A stretch of 64,000 bases of DNA from Paenibacillus sp. IHBB 10380 (GTDB lineage Bacteria; Bacillota; Bacilli; Paenibacillales; Paenibacillaceae), in NCBI RefSeq assembly GCF_000949425.1, contig NZ_CP010976.1:5518001-5582000 (forward strand), given 5' to 3'. Position numbers and translations under genes: made by a program. Positions within the stretch are counted from its first letter, which is position 1. Each line of letters starts with the position of its first letter. The notes below the pieces were generated by a model. That model searched no databases, was not told where the DNA came from, and saw only the letters and a program-made list of their open reading frames with translations. Positions 46,789-56,719 of the stretch are shown here, one piece after another.

Positions 46789-47159
46789 TTTGAATAAATT
46801 GTCTTATTATATTTAGGCTCAACCTCAAAATCAGTGCTTGATTATTTAGTTAAGTCGATTACGATTGCATCCCACTAAAATCCCTATCTTATAATGTCAC
46901 GATTAAGTGTAAAGTAGTGACGACGTTGATAAACATGGGATAGACCGGAGTAACGTATTCATCTTTCGGGCTAACTAACTATAAAGCACATAACCAACTT
47001 ATTGAGAAATTTTTACTCTGATGGGATGTTCGAATGAGTCAATAATATCGTTGCCCTATCATAATGGATTTTTGTATAGTGCAAATAGAAAAAACTTTAA
47101 TTAATTTCTATAATTGAACATATATTCTTGTTTTTTAGAAGTTAATTTGTAATCTTAGG

Positions 47160-47192
47160 CCCATATTATCCCTTTGAGGAATAATATGGGTT
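47160..47192 (+). promoter_or_regulatory. hairpin just upstream of jetD
   Basis: CCCATATTAT pairs perfectly with ATAATATGGG around an 11-base loop, followed by TTTC. The 578-base gap between RT and jetD otherwise shows no gene. The hairpin may be a leftover terminator or a transcription attenuator for the Wadjet operon. Confidence 0.5.
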
Positions 47193-47205
47193 TCAATGTA
47201 GTGAG

Positions 47206-48285
47206 GTGATTTTACTGAGAACGATATTAATGAAAATCATAGAGAGTCAATTCGGTGTTGTCCGCCATAAAAGGCGTAAGATAAAGCTAGATTGGCTGGA
47301 AAAAGAGTTTGTTCAAACCGTTTATACGGATCGCTCTGCCTATGAACTTGACGGAGGGTTCACTATCCTTGCGTTCGCTATAGAGGAACTGCTGACAGAT
47401 AACTATTTGATTCCTGTGCACGCCAGTCAGAAGAGCTATAAGCCTCCTTTTATACATACAGCTTACTGGTTAACAGAAAGTACCCCTTCGTCCGGTGGTT
47501 GGGATAGCTCGGCCATGTTAAGGATGCAAGACCTATTGGATTTGCGCTATTACGATAACCATCCGGAAGAACAAGTAGAGAAAGTGTGGACGAGAATAGA
47601 ACAGGTCTATACTTTTCTGCTAACCGTAAAGGATCGGGAAGTCATTACTAGAGAAGAAAGATCGTTGGAGCTGTTTGGTCGGGAAAAATGGCTCTCTGAA
47701 CCTGAAGGAGAAGGTTTTCTTCGGAGAATCGGACTAACGCTTACTGACTTAAGAGCTGTAGTGGCTCGAGAGCCCTTTGTTCACTATGTCCAACCTGCCA
47801 AGACAATAGCAATAACTCTTATAGTGGAGAATAAATCGTTTTTCCACTCTGCTAAACAGTTGATGCGACAAGGGAAGACGGTATGTGGCTTATCACCCGA
47901 CATGCTGATTTATGGCGAGGGTTGGAAGATTGACAGTAGCCTACTCTTTCTGGAGGAGTTGGATATTGATCCGCTTCGGATCATCTTGTTCTATGTGGGG
48001 GATATGGACAGAGCAGGATGGGATATATACGGCAAACTGAAGCACAGTTATCCTGATTTAGATCTTAGATTGGCAATTCCCATTTATGAGCAGATGATGG
48101 AGCATACCGGAAGTACTTATACGTATGACACGGAACAGAGCTGTAATCCGAATCATCTGACTACTGTGCTGCAAGAGTTCTCGGAGTATCCGGAACTACG
48201 GGAGTTCATTGACCAACTGCTGGATGAGAACCGTAGAGTACCGCAGGAAATATTAAATTATGAAGTGATGGCGAGGTTGACTTAA
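47206..48285 (+). CDS. jetD: Wadjet nuclease subunit JetD
   Basis: A 359-residue Toprim-type (DUF2220) protein that cuts plasmid DNA in Wadjet. The Toprim glutamate is in IVENKSFFH (near residue 206) and the D-x-D pair in FYVGDMDRAGWDIY (near 265). The N-terminal half is the arm that docks to the SMC-like complex. It is the first of four tightly packed genes, two bases before jetA. The start is odd: GTG 47206 overlaps the AGGTGA ribosome binding site, which is ideally spaced for CTG 47215, and the first ATG is at 47230. I give the outermost start. Confidence 0.85.
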   Translation: MILLRTILMKIIESQFGVVRHKRRKIKLDWLEKEFVQTVYTDRSAYELDGGFTILAFAIEELLTDNYLIPVHASQKSYKPPFIHTAYWLTESTPSSGGWDSSAMLRMQDLLDLRYYDNHPEEQVEKVWTRIEQVYTFLLTVKDREVITREERSLELFGREKWLSEPEGEGFLRRIGLTLTDLRAVVAREPFVHYVQPAKTIAITLIVENKSFFHSAKQLMRQGKTVCGLSPDMLIYGEGWKIDSSLLFLEELDIDPLRIILFYVGDMDRAGWDIYGKLKHSYPDLDLRLAIPIYEQMMEHTGSTYTYDTEQSCNPNHLTTVLQEFSEYPELREFIDQLLDENRRVPQEILNYEVMARLT

Positions 48286-48287
48286 GG

Positions 48288-49796
48288 ATGAATTGGTCGG
48301 ATTTTGGTGAACGGAATAAACGGCTCAATCCCTTGTGGAACTTGGGAGCGGGTATGAACCTTGGCGAGTTGCAACCATATAAAGAGATGGTGGCATTGAG
48401 CGTCTTGCTGCAAGTCTATTATCTGGAACTAGAATCCAATGAGAGAAGATCCAAGGATGATATTATAGTCCTAGCCTGGACAGCGCTAGAGCACTTTAAC
48501 ATCGCAAATCTTGGGACGACAGAATATGTAGAGCGTCTCGTGGACGGTCTATTGTGGAGCGGGAATGGCGGGGATTTTGAATCGTTTTATTATGACGATG
48601 CGTCCCGACAAATGTTGGTGCAGAAGTATAAGTACTTCACAGTGGATGAGGATGCCACGCGAAGCAGCTGGGAAGAGAGTGGTAGAACGATCTACCGGCT
48701 CTCTGAATACGCTATGGAGCTTATTTTTATGAGCCATGAAATTATTGAAGAATTCCAGATCAGCATTAAATTGCTCGAGATTCAAATGCATATTAAGCAT
48801 GGACGCGTGACGAGGGCACTCCAAGATGTGAATGAACTTATCTCCCGAGTCCGTAAAATGACACAGCAACAGCAGGAATACCGGAATGCTCTTCGCCGTA
48901 ACCCGAAGCATATTTTTAGCGAATACGGGGTGAAGCGGCATCAACGGCTAGAGGAAATCCATCAGCAGTTTGATGAAGAACGCAAACATTTTGATAATAT
49001 TCACCGCTCACTGGCCCGGCTGGCTAATGATGAGAAGGATGTTATTGACTTTAATGAGATCCGCATGCTCTCTGAACGGGTCGAGCTCTCTAGACGAGTG
49101 CACGATAAGTTAGCTGAGGTCGTATTAAATATTTTTGAGGTCGAGACCAATTTAAGATTGAATTTCCCTGAATTATTCTGGGGAGCCGTAGGCTTTAACT
49201 TCCGTACAAGTGTATGGGAGGAATGGGTGAAAGAAGAAGGCTTGCCAAGTGGCGATAGCTTGGAAATTTTGATCAGCGGGTTGTTCTCGCCGAATCAGGA
49301 CTTCGTCTACCCACTCCCATGGGCTTGGGAAGAACAGGATGTTGGTTTTGTCTCAGAATTATTGATGGATGAGTCGGAAGAAGATAAGGATGCCCAGTCC
49401 GTTCAATATGTTCCTAAGGGTATTCCTTGGACGGAAGTGACTGATCTGTGGAGACCCATCTTCAAGGCTTTGGCAGAACGTGGGAGCTTCACCTTCTGTG
49501 CAGATGCCTTTACCATAGAGGAACTAGAAGGATGGGCTCGAACACCGAATGCGGTGGACTTATGGGTGCAGTTTTTTCATACAGAGATTACTGTTCAGGA
49601 ACAAGTTGAAGAGGGTGGCAAAGGGTCAGATGAATGCCAGATGCTGATCCAGAACCTGCTCGCTAGTGATCCCGAATTGGCGGGCTTGCGTGGCAAGAAG
49701 CTGCGGACGACCATTATTTCGTCTGAGCAGACCGAACGGGTTCGCTGTGCTGGCCTGGATATGAGTCCATATACCATTACAATAGTAGAGAGGTGA
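48288..49796 (+). CDS. jetA: Wadjet kleisin subunit JetA
   Basis: A 502-residue protein with mostly helical, charged sequence and a coiled-coil segment (residues about 165-265). It has no enzymatic motif. By position before the small JetB and the SMC-like JetC it is the MukF-like kleisin that bridges the JetC heads. The C-terminal section with PYTITIVER is probably the winged-helix end. Its TGA is directly adjacent to the jetB frame, so the genes are coupled. The family name rests on context and length more than on motifs. Confidence 0.75.
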   Translation: MNWSDFGERNKRLNPLWNLGAGMNLGELQPYKEMVALSVLLQVYYLELESNERRSKDDIIVLAWTALEHFNIANLGTTEYVERLVDGLLWSGNGGDFESFYYDDASRQMLVQKYKYFTVDEDATRSSWEESGRTIYRLSEYAMELIFMSHEIIEEFQISIKLLEIQMHIKHGRVTRALQDVNELISRVRKMTQQQQEYRNALRRNPKHIFSEYGVKRHQRLEEIHQQFDEERKHFDNIHRSLARLANDEKDVIDFNEIRMLSERVELSRRVHDKLAEVVLNIFEVETNLRLNFPELFWGAVGFNFRTSVWEEWVKEEGLPSGDSLEILISGLFSPNQDFVYPLPWAWEEQDVGFVSELLMDESEEDKDAQSVQYVPKGIPWTEVTDLWRPIFKALAERGSFTFCADAFTIEELEGWARTPNAVDLWVQFFHTEITVQEQVEEGGKGSDECQMLIQNLLASDPELAGLRGKKLRTTIISSEQTERVRCAGLDMSPYTITIVER

Positions 49797-49805
49797 GTGT
49801 ACAAC

Positions 49806-50564
49806 ATGAGTTATTCGTTAGAACAATTGCAGCAAGCCTCACGGCTATTCTTTGAACTGCTTCGCAAGAAAGTGATACCGCTCGATGATCCTGTGGTTGC
49901 AGAATGCCTTCAGGATGCGGGAGCCTATGATGCACTTAAGTATGTCGCCAAAGAAGGTGGTTGCCGGGTGATGAATTCTGGACATCGCATCCATTTGCTA
50001 GTCAATCCGCTCGGTTCGGTATTCGCTACTAATTTCACACAGCTGAAGAACAAATATTCACGTATTGAGCGCAAGACGCATTTACATACGATCAATATTA
50101 TCATCCTTGTCTTTCTGGCTGAGATTGATCAGGACGAGACAAATTTCAAGTCCGGACAGGACAGTATGTCCTATATTCAAATTGCTGATCAGGTATCGTC
50201 ACTTTTTCAAGCATGGTTCCAGATGGATGTGGATGGTCGGTTCAGTGGGCAGTGGCAGTTGGATATTCAAGCGATGTACAAGGTGTGGAGCAGTCTGTAT
50301 ATGCAGACAAAGAGCCAGGAGGAGAGCGATCTTCTATCGAGGGGATCTAATTCACGCATCGGACTGATTCATGAAGGGATGAAGCTTCTCGAAGAAGAGA
50401 AGCTGGTGCTCATCTCAGATACGGAGAAGCGGATCTTCCCAAGGGAAGAGTTGTACGAGAGAATGCGGTATTTATATCATGATGTCGACCGATATCAGGA
50501 ATTGAAAGGCTTGATCGGACGAACTTTAGCTGAGAAAGACGGTGGAACCGATGCCACGGATTGA
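49806..50564 (+). CDS. jetB: Wadjet MukE-like subunit JetB (DUF6063-like)
   Basis: A 252-residue helical protein with winged-helix-like sequence, as in MukE; the size and place correspond to JetB of what I recall as type III Wadjet (DUF6063). I chose ATG 49806, eight bases after AGGTGAG; the frame reaches GTG 49797 inside that site. Its last codons overlap the start of jetC by 14 bases, so the subunits are made in a coupled fashion. Confidence 0.75.
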   Translation: MSYSLEQLQQASRLFFELLRKKVIPLDDPVVAECLQDAGAYDALKYVAKEGGCRVMNSGHRIHLLVNPLGSVFATNFTQLKNKYSRIERKTHLHTINIIILVFLAEIDQDETNFKSGQDSMSYIQIADQVSSLFQAWFQMDVDGRFSGQWQLDIQAMYKVWSSLYMQTKSQEESDLLSRGSNSRIGLIHEGMKLLEEEKLVLISDTEKRIFPREELYERMRYLYHDVDRYQELKGLIGRTLAEKDGGTDATD

Positions 50565-53500
50565 ACGAATACGCATTACCGGGCTCAAGTATGAGAAGAT
50601 GCTCAAGAAATACGATGATCTGATCCTTGACCTCTGCAACGAGGAAGGTCCAGCCAATACGTTGATTACGCTGATGAACGGTGGCGGGAAGGGCGTACTT
50701 TTGCAAGCGATCTTTCAGCTGCTTATGCCCAAGACGCCATGGGGAAAAGATAGTGAGAATCAAGTTGAGGCGTTCTTTCATAATCATAAAAGACAGTTGA
50801 AACCTTATACCTTTCACGTAGCGATTGAGTGGCATCTCGACAACAGTGAGCGCAATGAATATATGACGACCGGCATAGCGATGACGGCGCATAACTCGCT
50901 TGATCAGCAGGATATCAAAGTAGACTACTTACTGTATGCACTCATGGATTATGAGGAAGGGTCAGAGCTTACACTTTCGACTTTGCCATTGTTCGACGAG
51001 ACGACTGCTGAGCCGACTAGCTTTGAGACGATTCAGCAATTGATACGCGAGCGGCGCAATGAGATTGTACCATTCGGTAGTCATAGTTCTGATATGAAGA
51101 GATATTATGATTTCTTAGCCGTCCGGGATATCCATATTGCCGAGTGGCGCAATATGCGTCGGATTAATGGGGAAGAGGGGGGAATAAAGGGTTATTTCAA
51201 AAAGAATGATGCTTTTACGAACCATAACGTATTCGAAAAACTAATCATTCCGGAAATCGGCTCGAGCTTGAATGAGGGGCTAAGGGAAGACGATAATACC
51301 TTACAGCGGATGTTTATCGATGCGGCAACGGTTGCCCAGCGACTACCGATGCTGGAACAGAGGGAACAGGCATATACAGAGTTTCTCGGGATGGCTGCTC
51401 CTCTCTATGAGAAGGTGAAGCTGGGAATGGAGGCGGAGCGAATTTACAAGGAAACCCTTCTACTTGGGCGCCAGATCTACACGGTTATTCATGATGAGCA
51501 GAGAAATGCTGAAGGTGATCGTAGCAAGATTGCGAATGAATTGGTTGGGCATTATCAGGAAGCGAAGCAGATTCGCTTTGAGACGGACAACCTAAAATAT
51601 CTTCGTAGTAAGGAAGAATGGGATTATAAACAACAGGAATTCAAGAGCTTAAGCGATGATCAGGCGCGAGCACGCTCTCGGTTAGATGATTCCAAGGCGC
51701 TGGAGAAGAAGTATGAAATGGATCATTATATGGCTAAGCGCATGTCCAAGACTGGACAAATTGAACAATTGCAGAAGGAGATTCAGGCGATTGAAGGCTC
51801 TCTGGAGATGAAAGAAAGTCAGGAGGGTATTCAGGCTGCGAAGGAAGAGCTTCGTAAGCAGTGGGATGTGGTGTTCCACCTCTGGCAACAGACGTTCTCT
51901 AGCTTCAAGACTGCTCATCAATCACTGACGGTTGAAGAAGTGGGACTACGTCAGGTGCGAGAGGGATTTCTTAGTGAAGCAGGCGGGTTGGATTATCAAA
52001 TCAATGAACTCACAGCATCCATTCGGCGGTATACAGAGGATATGGGAGCAGTCGTATCTCAGTATGGAACGGAAGCCGCTAATGCGCCAGTAACGGCACT
52101 TCAACGAACGGAAACAACTGTCAGAAGTATTTTGGATACCATCGTCAGCTTGGTGGAACAGCGTAAGGAGGCTGAACTCCATAGAAGACAGCATGAGAAG
52201 ACAGATGCCGAGCTGAGTGAGAAGCGTCGCAATTATGAGCGAGACGCGGTTGAGCTTAATAGCCTGCTCGATGTGCAGAGTCGTAAAGAGTCGCAGATCT
52301 GGTCAAAGCTTGTCACGTACTTGCAAATGTTTGAGGAACATAATCTTCTGGGGACTACAGGCCTCTTTGAAGAGAAGGGTGCCATTTCGGAACGCTTTAT
52401 TCGCAAAATAGATGAAGTAGAGCACCAGATCAAACGGTCTAGACGTGATTATTACAATCTACTGCTGGATGTGGAGCTTCAAACGCAAAGCTACTGGCTA
52501 CCGAATTTAGATGTTCTAGCGGTGAAGGATGCGCTCGACGCACTTAAAATTGTATCAACACCAGGGAGTTCCTACTTGAATGACCGTCCTTTTATAGAGC
52601 GGGAGGAAGAACTGGAGCGCCATCCACTTCTTCCTTATGGTCTGATCTTAACTAGACGTGAAGCTGACAGAATCCAACCTGAGATGTTGAAAGATACACT
52701 CTTAAAATCAGCGGTGCCGCTATTTATCCGTGAGGAGATGGCAGTTGTTGACCAGGAGTCTTTCTTACTGTTAACTAACCAAGGATCACAAATGGTCCTG
52801 CAGCCTGACCGCTTTCTGGAGTGGAGAAATGGGATTCAAGCAAAGCTCAAGGAGCAGGAACAGGAGCTTAAGGATAAGGAAGCATATTTGTCGAATTTAA
52901 AGTCAGCTCGTCAAGAATTCGAGCGGTTATTCCAAGCGGATAACTCTATGACTTTTAAAGCTGAGCTGAGTAACCTGGCACTCCTCCAGAAAGAACTACA
53001 GCATAACATTAGCAATCTAAATGCTGAAATGGAGGAGAATGAGAGCACTATTGCTCGGATTAGCAGGGAGCATGCGGAAGAAGAACTCCTGAAGGAAGAT
53101 CATGAGCAAAGAGAAGTAGCCCTACGTGAATGGGTGGAGCGGACAAAGCAGCAAGAATTGAATTATAAGGAAAAGCAAGAATTAGTGAAGCGAAAGAGTC
53201 TGTTAGATAAGGAAATCTCGAATAAAAATCAGCAACTGGAAGAACTCAAAGCGCAAATGGTGAGTATCAATGAACAACGTGAGAAATGGACGGGTGAGAC
53301 AAAATACTTACTTTTCCCAAGATTACAGAACTTGTTCCCTGAGATTGCCTTTCCTGCAGATTACCTTGTAACTGGCAATGAGAGCGAAGTCGGAATAGAT
53401 CCTGACGCACAGAACATTCTGCTTCAGCAGCTCAGTATCGTTGAAAGTCTGCAGCAATCACTCACCCAGAATGAGGTGGAAATCCGTACAAGAACGAACC

Positions 53501-55032
53501 AGATCAAAGAAGCAAGCGAGAATCTGGCGGAGCTTGAAGTCAGTCTGAATCAGTTGGATGTAGATTGGCGGAATGCAGCTGAGCCCACAGATACGGCTGA
53601 GTCCATTATGTCTGCAAAGATTCGTCAGAAATCAAATACGACGTTGCTGCAAGAGGACTACCAGCATGTTCGTGACTCCTTCACCCGTTGTCAGACTGAA
53701 ATGGTCAACCTACAGAAGGAGCTGCGCAAAGCTGAAAAAGCGATCAAAGAGAAACATGAACGTGCCGTGGAGTTATGGAATGATGCGCTGGATCGTAAGG
53801 ATGACGAAATTCAGGAACGATCCCAAAATAACGAACGAATGCTTGACCAATGTAAAAGAGCTCAAGATCGCATTGATGCCCTCCTTCAGATACTATCGAA
53901 CCAGAGCAAAATTATGAACGCATATATTGAGGATAGGGTGAATCTGCGTGATGTCCCAGAAGAGTTGAGGCTAAGTGTAAGAGAAGGCTGTGAAGCACTT
54001 GTAGCTTACTGGCTTCAACGGATGAAGGTAATTCGGGCTAGCCGAGACGAGATTTCGAGAAAAGTGAAGGAAGAGAAAAATTCGCTAAGCAGCAGGCTCG
54101 CCAAGAGTGGCTGGAATGCTGAGCTGGAAACCAAGATCCAGGATCGCTTGAATACGATTCACTGGGAGGATTTCTCGATTGCACAACAGGTGCTTGATTC
54201 CATGCTACGGAGCTCACAAGATCAGATTGAGAGCATACAGAGCGATAAGGAAGACATGGAGCTCTCTCGAAAAATGTGGGTAGGACGTGCCTCCTTGCGA
54301 GTCGTCCAGATCGTCGATATTATGAAGCGCATGGAACGGCGGATGATTATTCATAACGAGGGCAACTTCGCCTTCCCACTTGTCCGGCTGAACTATAAGA
54401 ACATCAACGTACCGAAAACAAGCGATGATGTGGAACCAATGGTGAGCGACTACTTCAATCGTTGTATCATTGAATTACTCAAAAAGTATTCGAAGATCGA
54501 ACAAGTGCCAGCGTTGGCTATTAGAGAGTTCATTAATGATGGACGAATTGTCTATGCCGCGCTCCAGAACCGGTTTCCGATTCTTCAGGTGTACAAGCCT
54601 GTTACAGAGAATTATTTCCTCTATGCTGCACCGGAAGAATACCATTATTCGGACTGGGAGGTCATCAATCGCGGTGCGCTGGATGAGGCAGTCGGTAGCG
54701 GTGGACAGCGTCAATCGGTGCAACTACTGGTAGCGATGATGATCATGACCCATAAGCGGGTGAACCGTGAGAACAAAGGCTGGACGGTCTTCTTATACGA
54801 TAATCCTTTTGGAGAGATGGTCTCGAATAACGTACTCGATCCTGTGTTTGAAATCTCTAAGGCGCTCAAGTTCCAATGGCTAATCGTCACCCCTCCGGAG
54901 CTAGTTAAGAATGATGTGAGCGTGCGATTCGGCGTGTACTGGCAACTTTACTTTGGTGGCACCAAAGGGGACTTGCTAGAATCGACCCTGGTTAAGGGAG
55001 GACGGAAGATTATTCCGGTCTCATTGTTCTAA
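50551..55032 (+). CDS. jetC: Wadjet SMC-like ATPase JetC
   Basis: A 1493-residue MukB/SMC-like motor that extrudes DNA loops and hands small circular DNA to JetD. Walker A is LMNGGGKGVL (residues 41-50, Lys47, with G in place of the usual S/T), the signature is GSGGQRQS (near 1380), and the Walker B is FLYDNPFGEM (near 1411). Two very long coiled-coil arms (about 330-500 and 760-1300) surround a central hinge region. ATG 50551 follows GGTGG by five bases and overlaps jetB. The full length and both ATPase halves are intact, so the system looks functional. Confidence 0.9.
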   Translation: MPRIERIRITGLKYEKMLKKYDDLILDLCNEEGPANTLITLMNGGGKGVLLQAIFQLLMPKTPWGKDSENQVEAFFHNHKRQLKPYTFHVAIEWHLDNSERNEYMTTGIAMTAHNSLDQQDIKVDYLLYALMDYEEGSELTLSTLPLFDETTAEPTSFETIQQLIRERRNEIVPFGSHSSDMKRYYDFLAVRDIHIAEWRNMRRINGEEGGIKGYFKKNDAFTNHNVFEKLIIPEIGSSLNEGLREDDNTLQRMFIDAATVAQRLPMLEQREQAYTEFLGMAAPLYEKVKLGMEAERIYKETLLLGRQIYTVIHDEQRNAEGDRSKIANELVGHYQEAKQIRFETDNLKYLRSKEEWDYKQQEFKSLSDDQARARSRLDDSKALEKKYEMDHYMAKRMSKTGQIEQLQKEIQAIEGSLEMKESQEGIQAAKEELRKQWDVVFHLWQQTFSSFKTAHQSLTVEEVGLRQVREGFLSEAGGLDYQINELTASIRRYTEDMGAVVSQYGTEAANAPVTALQRTETTVRSILDTIVSLVEQRKEAELHRRQHEKTDAELSEKRRNYERDAVELNSLLDVQSRKESQIWSKLVTYLQMFEEHNLLGTTGLFEEKGAISERFIRKIDEVEHQIKRSRRDYYNLLLDVELQTQSYWLPNLDVLAVKDALDALKIVSTPGSSYLNDRPFIEREEELERHPLLPYGLILTRREADRIQPEMLKDTLLKSAVPLFIREEMAVVDQESFLLLTNQGSQMVLQPDRFLEWRNGIQAKLKEQEQELKDKEAYLSNLKSARQEFERLFQADNSMTFKAELSNLALLQKELQHNISNLNAEMEENESTIARISREHAEEELLKEDHEQREVALREWVERTKQQELNYKEKQELVKRKSLLDKEISNKNQQLEELKAQMVSINEQREKWTGETKYLLFPRLQNLFPEIAFPADYLVTGNESEVGIDPDAQNILLQQLSIVESLQQSLTQNEVEIRTRTNQIKEASENLAELEVSLNQLDVDWRNAAEPTDTAESIMSAKIRQKSNTTLLQEDYQHVRDSFTRCQTEMVNLQKELRKAEKAIKEKHERAVELWNDALDRKDDEIQERSQNNERMLDQCKRAQDRIDALLQILSNQSKIMNAYIEDRVNLRDVPEELRLSVREGCEALVAYWLQRMKVIRASRDEISRKVKEEKNSLSSRLAKSGWNAELETKIQDRLNTIHWEDFSIAQQVLDSMLRSSQDQIESIQSDKEDMELSRKMWVGRASLRVVQIVDIMKRMERRMIIHNEGNFAFPLVRLNYKNINVPKTSDDVEPMVSDYFNRCIIELLKKYSKIEQVPALAIREFINDGRIVYAALQNRFPILQVYKPVTENYFLYAAPEEYHYSDWEVINRGALDEAVGSGGQRQSVQLLVAMMIMTHKRVNRENKGWTVFLYDNPFGEMVSNNVLDPVFEISKALKFQWLIVTPPELVKNDVSVRFGVYWQLYFGGTKGDLLESTLVKGGRKIIPVSLF

Positions 55033-55104
55033 CTTGTTTTAAGGGATTGTTCAAAAGCTTGTTTGAAGCTCTCACACAAATTTTATAAAATAAAACCAAT
55101 AGAT

Positions 55105-55149
55105 CCCACCACGCCTCTTAATAATGTTTATCAAGGTGGGCTTTTTTTA
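55105..55149 (+). terminator. terminator of the Wadjet operon
   Basis: CCCACC (55105-55110) pairs with GGTGGG (55135-55140), followed by CT7. The loop is long (24 bases). Confidence 0.65.
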
Positions 55150-55159
55150 TTGTTGAGGG

Positions 55160-55623
55160 AGCTTCATGTTTATTCAATCATATTCTATATTAGTGACAAG
55201 CAGTTTCTAGCTTTGCTGCGGCTCTTGAGAGATTCTATGAATTTTATATTCAAGTATTCTTGAAGAAGAGACGGGTTAATGAAGATGAGGTTATAAGGAC
55301 TTGGAAGCAATTAAGTAATCAGTCAGAAAGGCAACTTGGTGCTTTTTATATTTTATATTTTATATTTGTCTGAGTTGGGCAAAGTTCCCCCTTTAATTGA
55401 AAATAGTAGAATTAAGTTTAGAAATGATGTCATTCATAAAGGTAAATTTGCTAGTTATGATGAAGCTTCCAACTATGGAGAAACTGTATTTAATTATATA
55501 AAATTAATAGCCTTAACACTGAAAGATAAATATGGTGATGAAGTTTTACGTGTTTATGATAAGAATATTTCTGATTATGTCGCTACTAAAGACGCTAATG
55601 ATAAAGAACTAACTGTTTCATAG
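55160..55623 (+). pseudogene. broken HEPN-domain gene
   Basis: Pieces in different frames read as one protein: MFIQSYSILV (from 55165), AVSSFAAALERFYEFYIQVF (55200-55259) to RQLGAFYILY, then SELGKVPPLIENSRIKFRNDVIHKG (from 55370) to TAG 55621. RNDVIH is the R-x4-H HEPN ribonuclease motif. The beginning is missing, one frame change lies near 55195 and a second is caused by an extra 7-base unit at 55347. It most resembles a HEPN-type abortive-infection protein that has been inactivated. Confidence 0.6.
55347..55367 (+). repeat. three tandem copies of TATATTT
   Basis: Three perfect 7-base units follow each other inside the HEPN pseudogene. With two copies the upstream and downstream parts of the frame would join; three copies lead to a TGA stop at 55374. 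Confidence 0.85.
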
Positions 55624-55972
55624 AGAATAGGGTGCAGTCTCGATATTGCTAGACCAATTGAAGAAGTAAGGAACAGCTCATTTGAGAATCAGTTAGAATA
55701 TAGAAAAAAATATAAGATATTTGTAGAATAATTCGGGGAGTGTGATACTCAGTTAATATTACATTCCTACATCGTCGCTGACGATTTTTGGTCGCCAAGG
55801 GGGAAATCAGAGAAGTTAACTTAGGCGATACATTCAATCAGCTAAGTCTGGTGACCCGTTCCCTTCGGTCACTTAAGCTGCTTGAACGTTAGGAATGCCA
55901 AACGTTATCCGAAACTGCTGAAATACTTGATATCAGTTATATAGGTAGTTAAAATAAAAGAGGTGAAAAATA

Positions 55973-56719
55973 ATGAAAGAAACTTATCTGTTACCAGAAA
56001 TTAGGGAGGGGATACGTATACATGATGTTATATTAACAAAATATATAGGTAAATCACTTGAAGAAGAGCAGAAGATTTTCCAAAAAAAAACTAGTCAAAG
56101 TGTAATGAGAATCCGCAGTCAATTTTTACTGATAGAAAAAGAACTAATCCGAACATTTGAGTACGTTGAGCCTAATTATAATAATCTTAAAACTAATTCG
56201 ATTAGATTCGCCTCTATAATTAGAGAGGCATGTAATTTATACGAGTTAGTATCAAAAGAAGTATATATAAGTTTATTCGACAAACCTGTCGAAAGAAAGT
56301 TAAATATTATTAATTACTTATCGTTAGATAAGATTTTGAATTTTCATAATGTATGTTTATCATCTCCTTATATACCGTCTATGCATGAAGATAAGCATAA
56401 ATTATTTCCATTTGTGGAGTTATTGGAATGGGATGGATTATCTAAAATAACATCTCAATTAATCCCGAAATGGTGGAATACATATAATAAGATTAAACAT
56501 AATAATGATGGAATTGATTGTGCAACATTGGAAAATGCACTTCTATCAGTTGGTGGAGTTTACGTCTTGATAAATAGTATTTATGGAGACGGAGTTTTGG
56601 TTGGAAACTTGCGAGAGTATACCAATGTAGATATGATTAATTCAATATATATTGATTATAGAATAGAAGATTCAAAGTTATTCACTTATGCAACTATTGG
56701 GAGCCAAAGCATAATTTAA
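55973..56719 (+). CDS. HEPN-like protein of unknown function
   Basis: A 248-residue, AT-rich, mainly helical protein without signal or TM segments. WWNTYNKIKHNNDG (residues about 166-179) resembles the conserved N-x-x-K-H motif of HEPN-type proteins, many of which are RNases or partners of nucleotidyltransferases. AAGAGGTG precedes the start by seven bases. It stands alone, and its composition suggests acquisition from an AT-rich source. The link to HEPN depends on this one motif. Confidence 0.5.
   Translation: MKETYLLPEIREGIRIHDVILTKYIGKSLEEEQKIFQKKTSQSVMRIRSQFLLIEKELIRTFEYVEPNYNNLKTNSIRFASIIREACNLYELVSKEVYISLFDKPVERKLNIINYLSLDKILNFHNVCLSSPYIPSMHEDKHKLFPFVELLEWDGLSKITSQLIPKWWNTYNKIKHNNDGIDCATLENALLSVGGVYVLINSIYGDGVLVGNLREYTNVDMINSIYIDYRIEDSKLFTYATIGSQSII

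Noticed and set aside
55738..55925. GC-richer stretch with GTGACC/GGTCAC and ATCGTC/GACGAT hairpins
   Set aside because: Could be a terminator or repeat element, but only one copy is present and no class fits.
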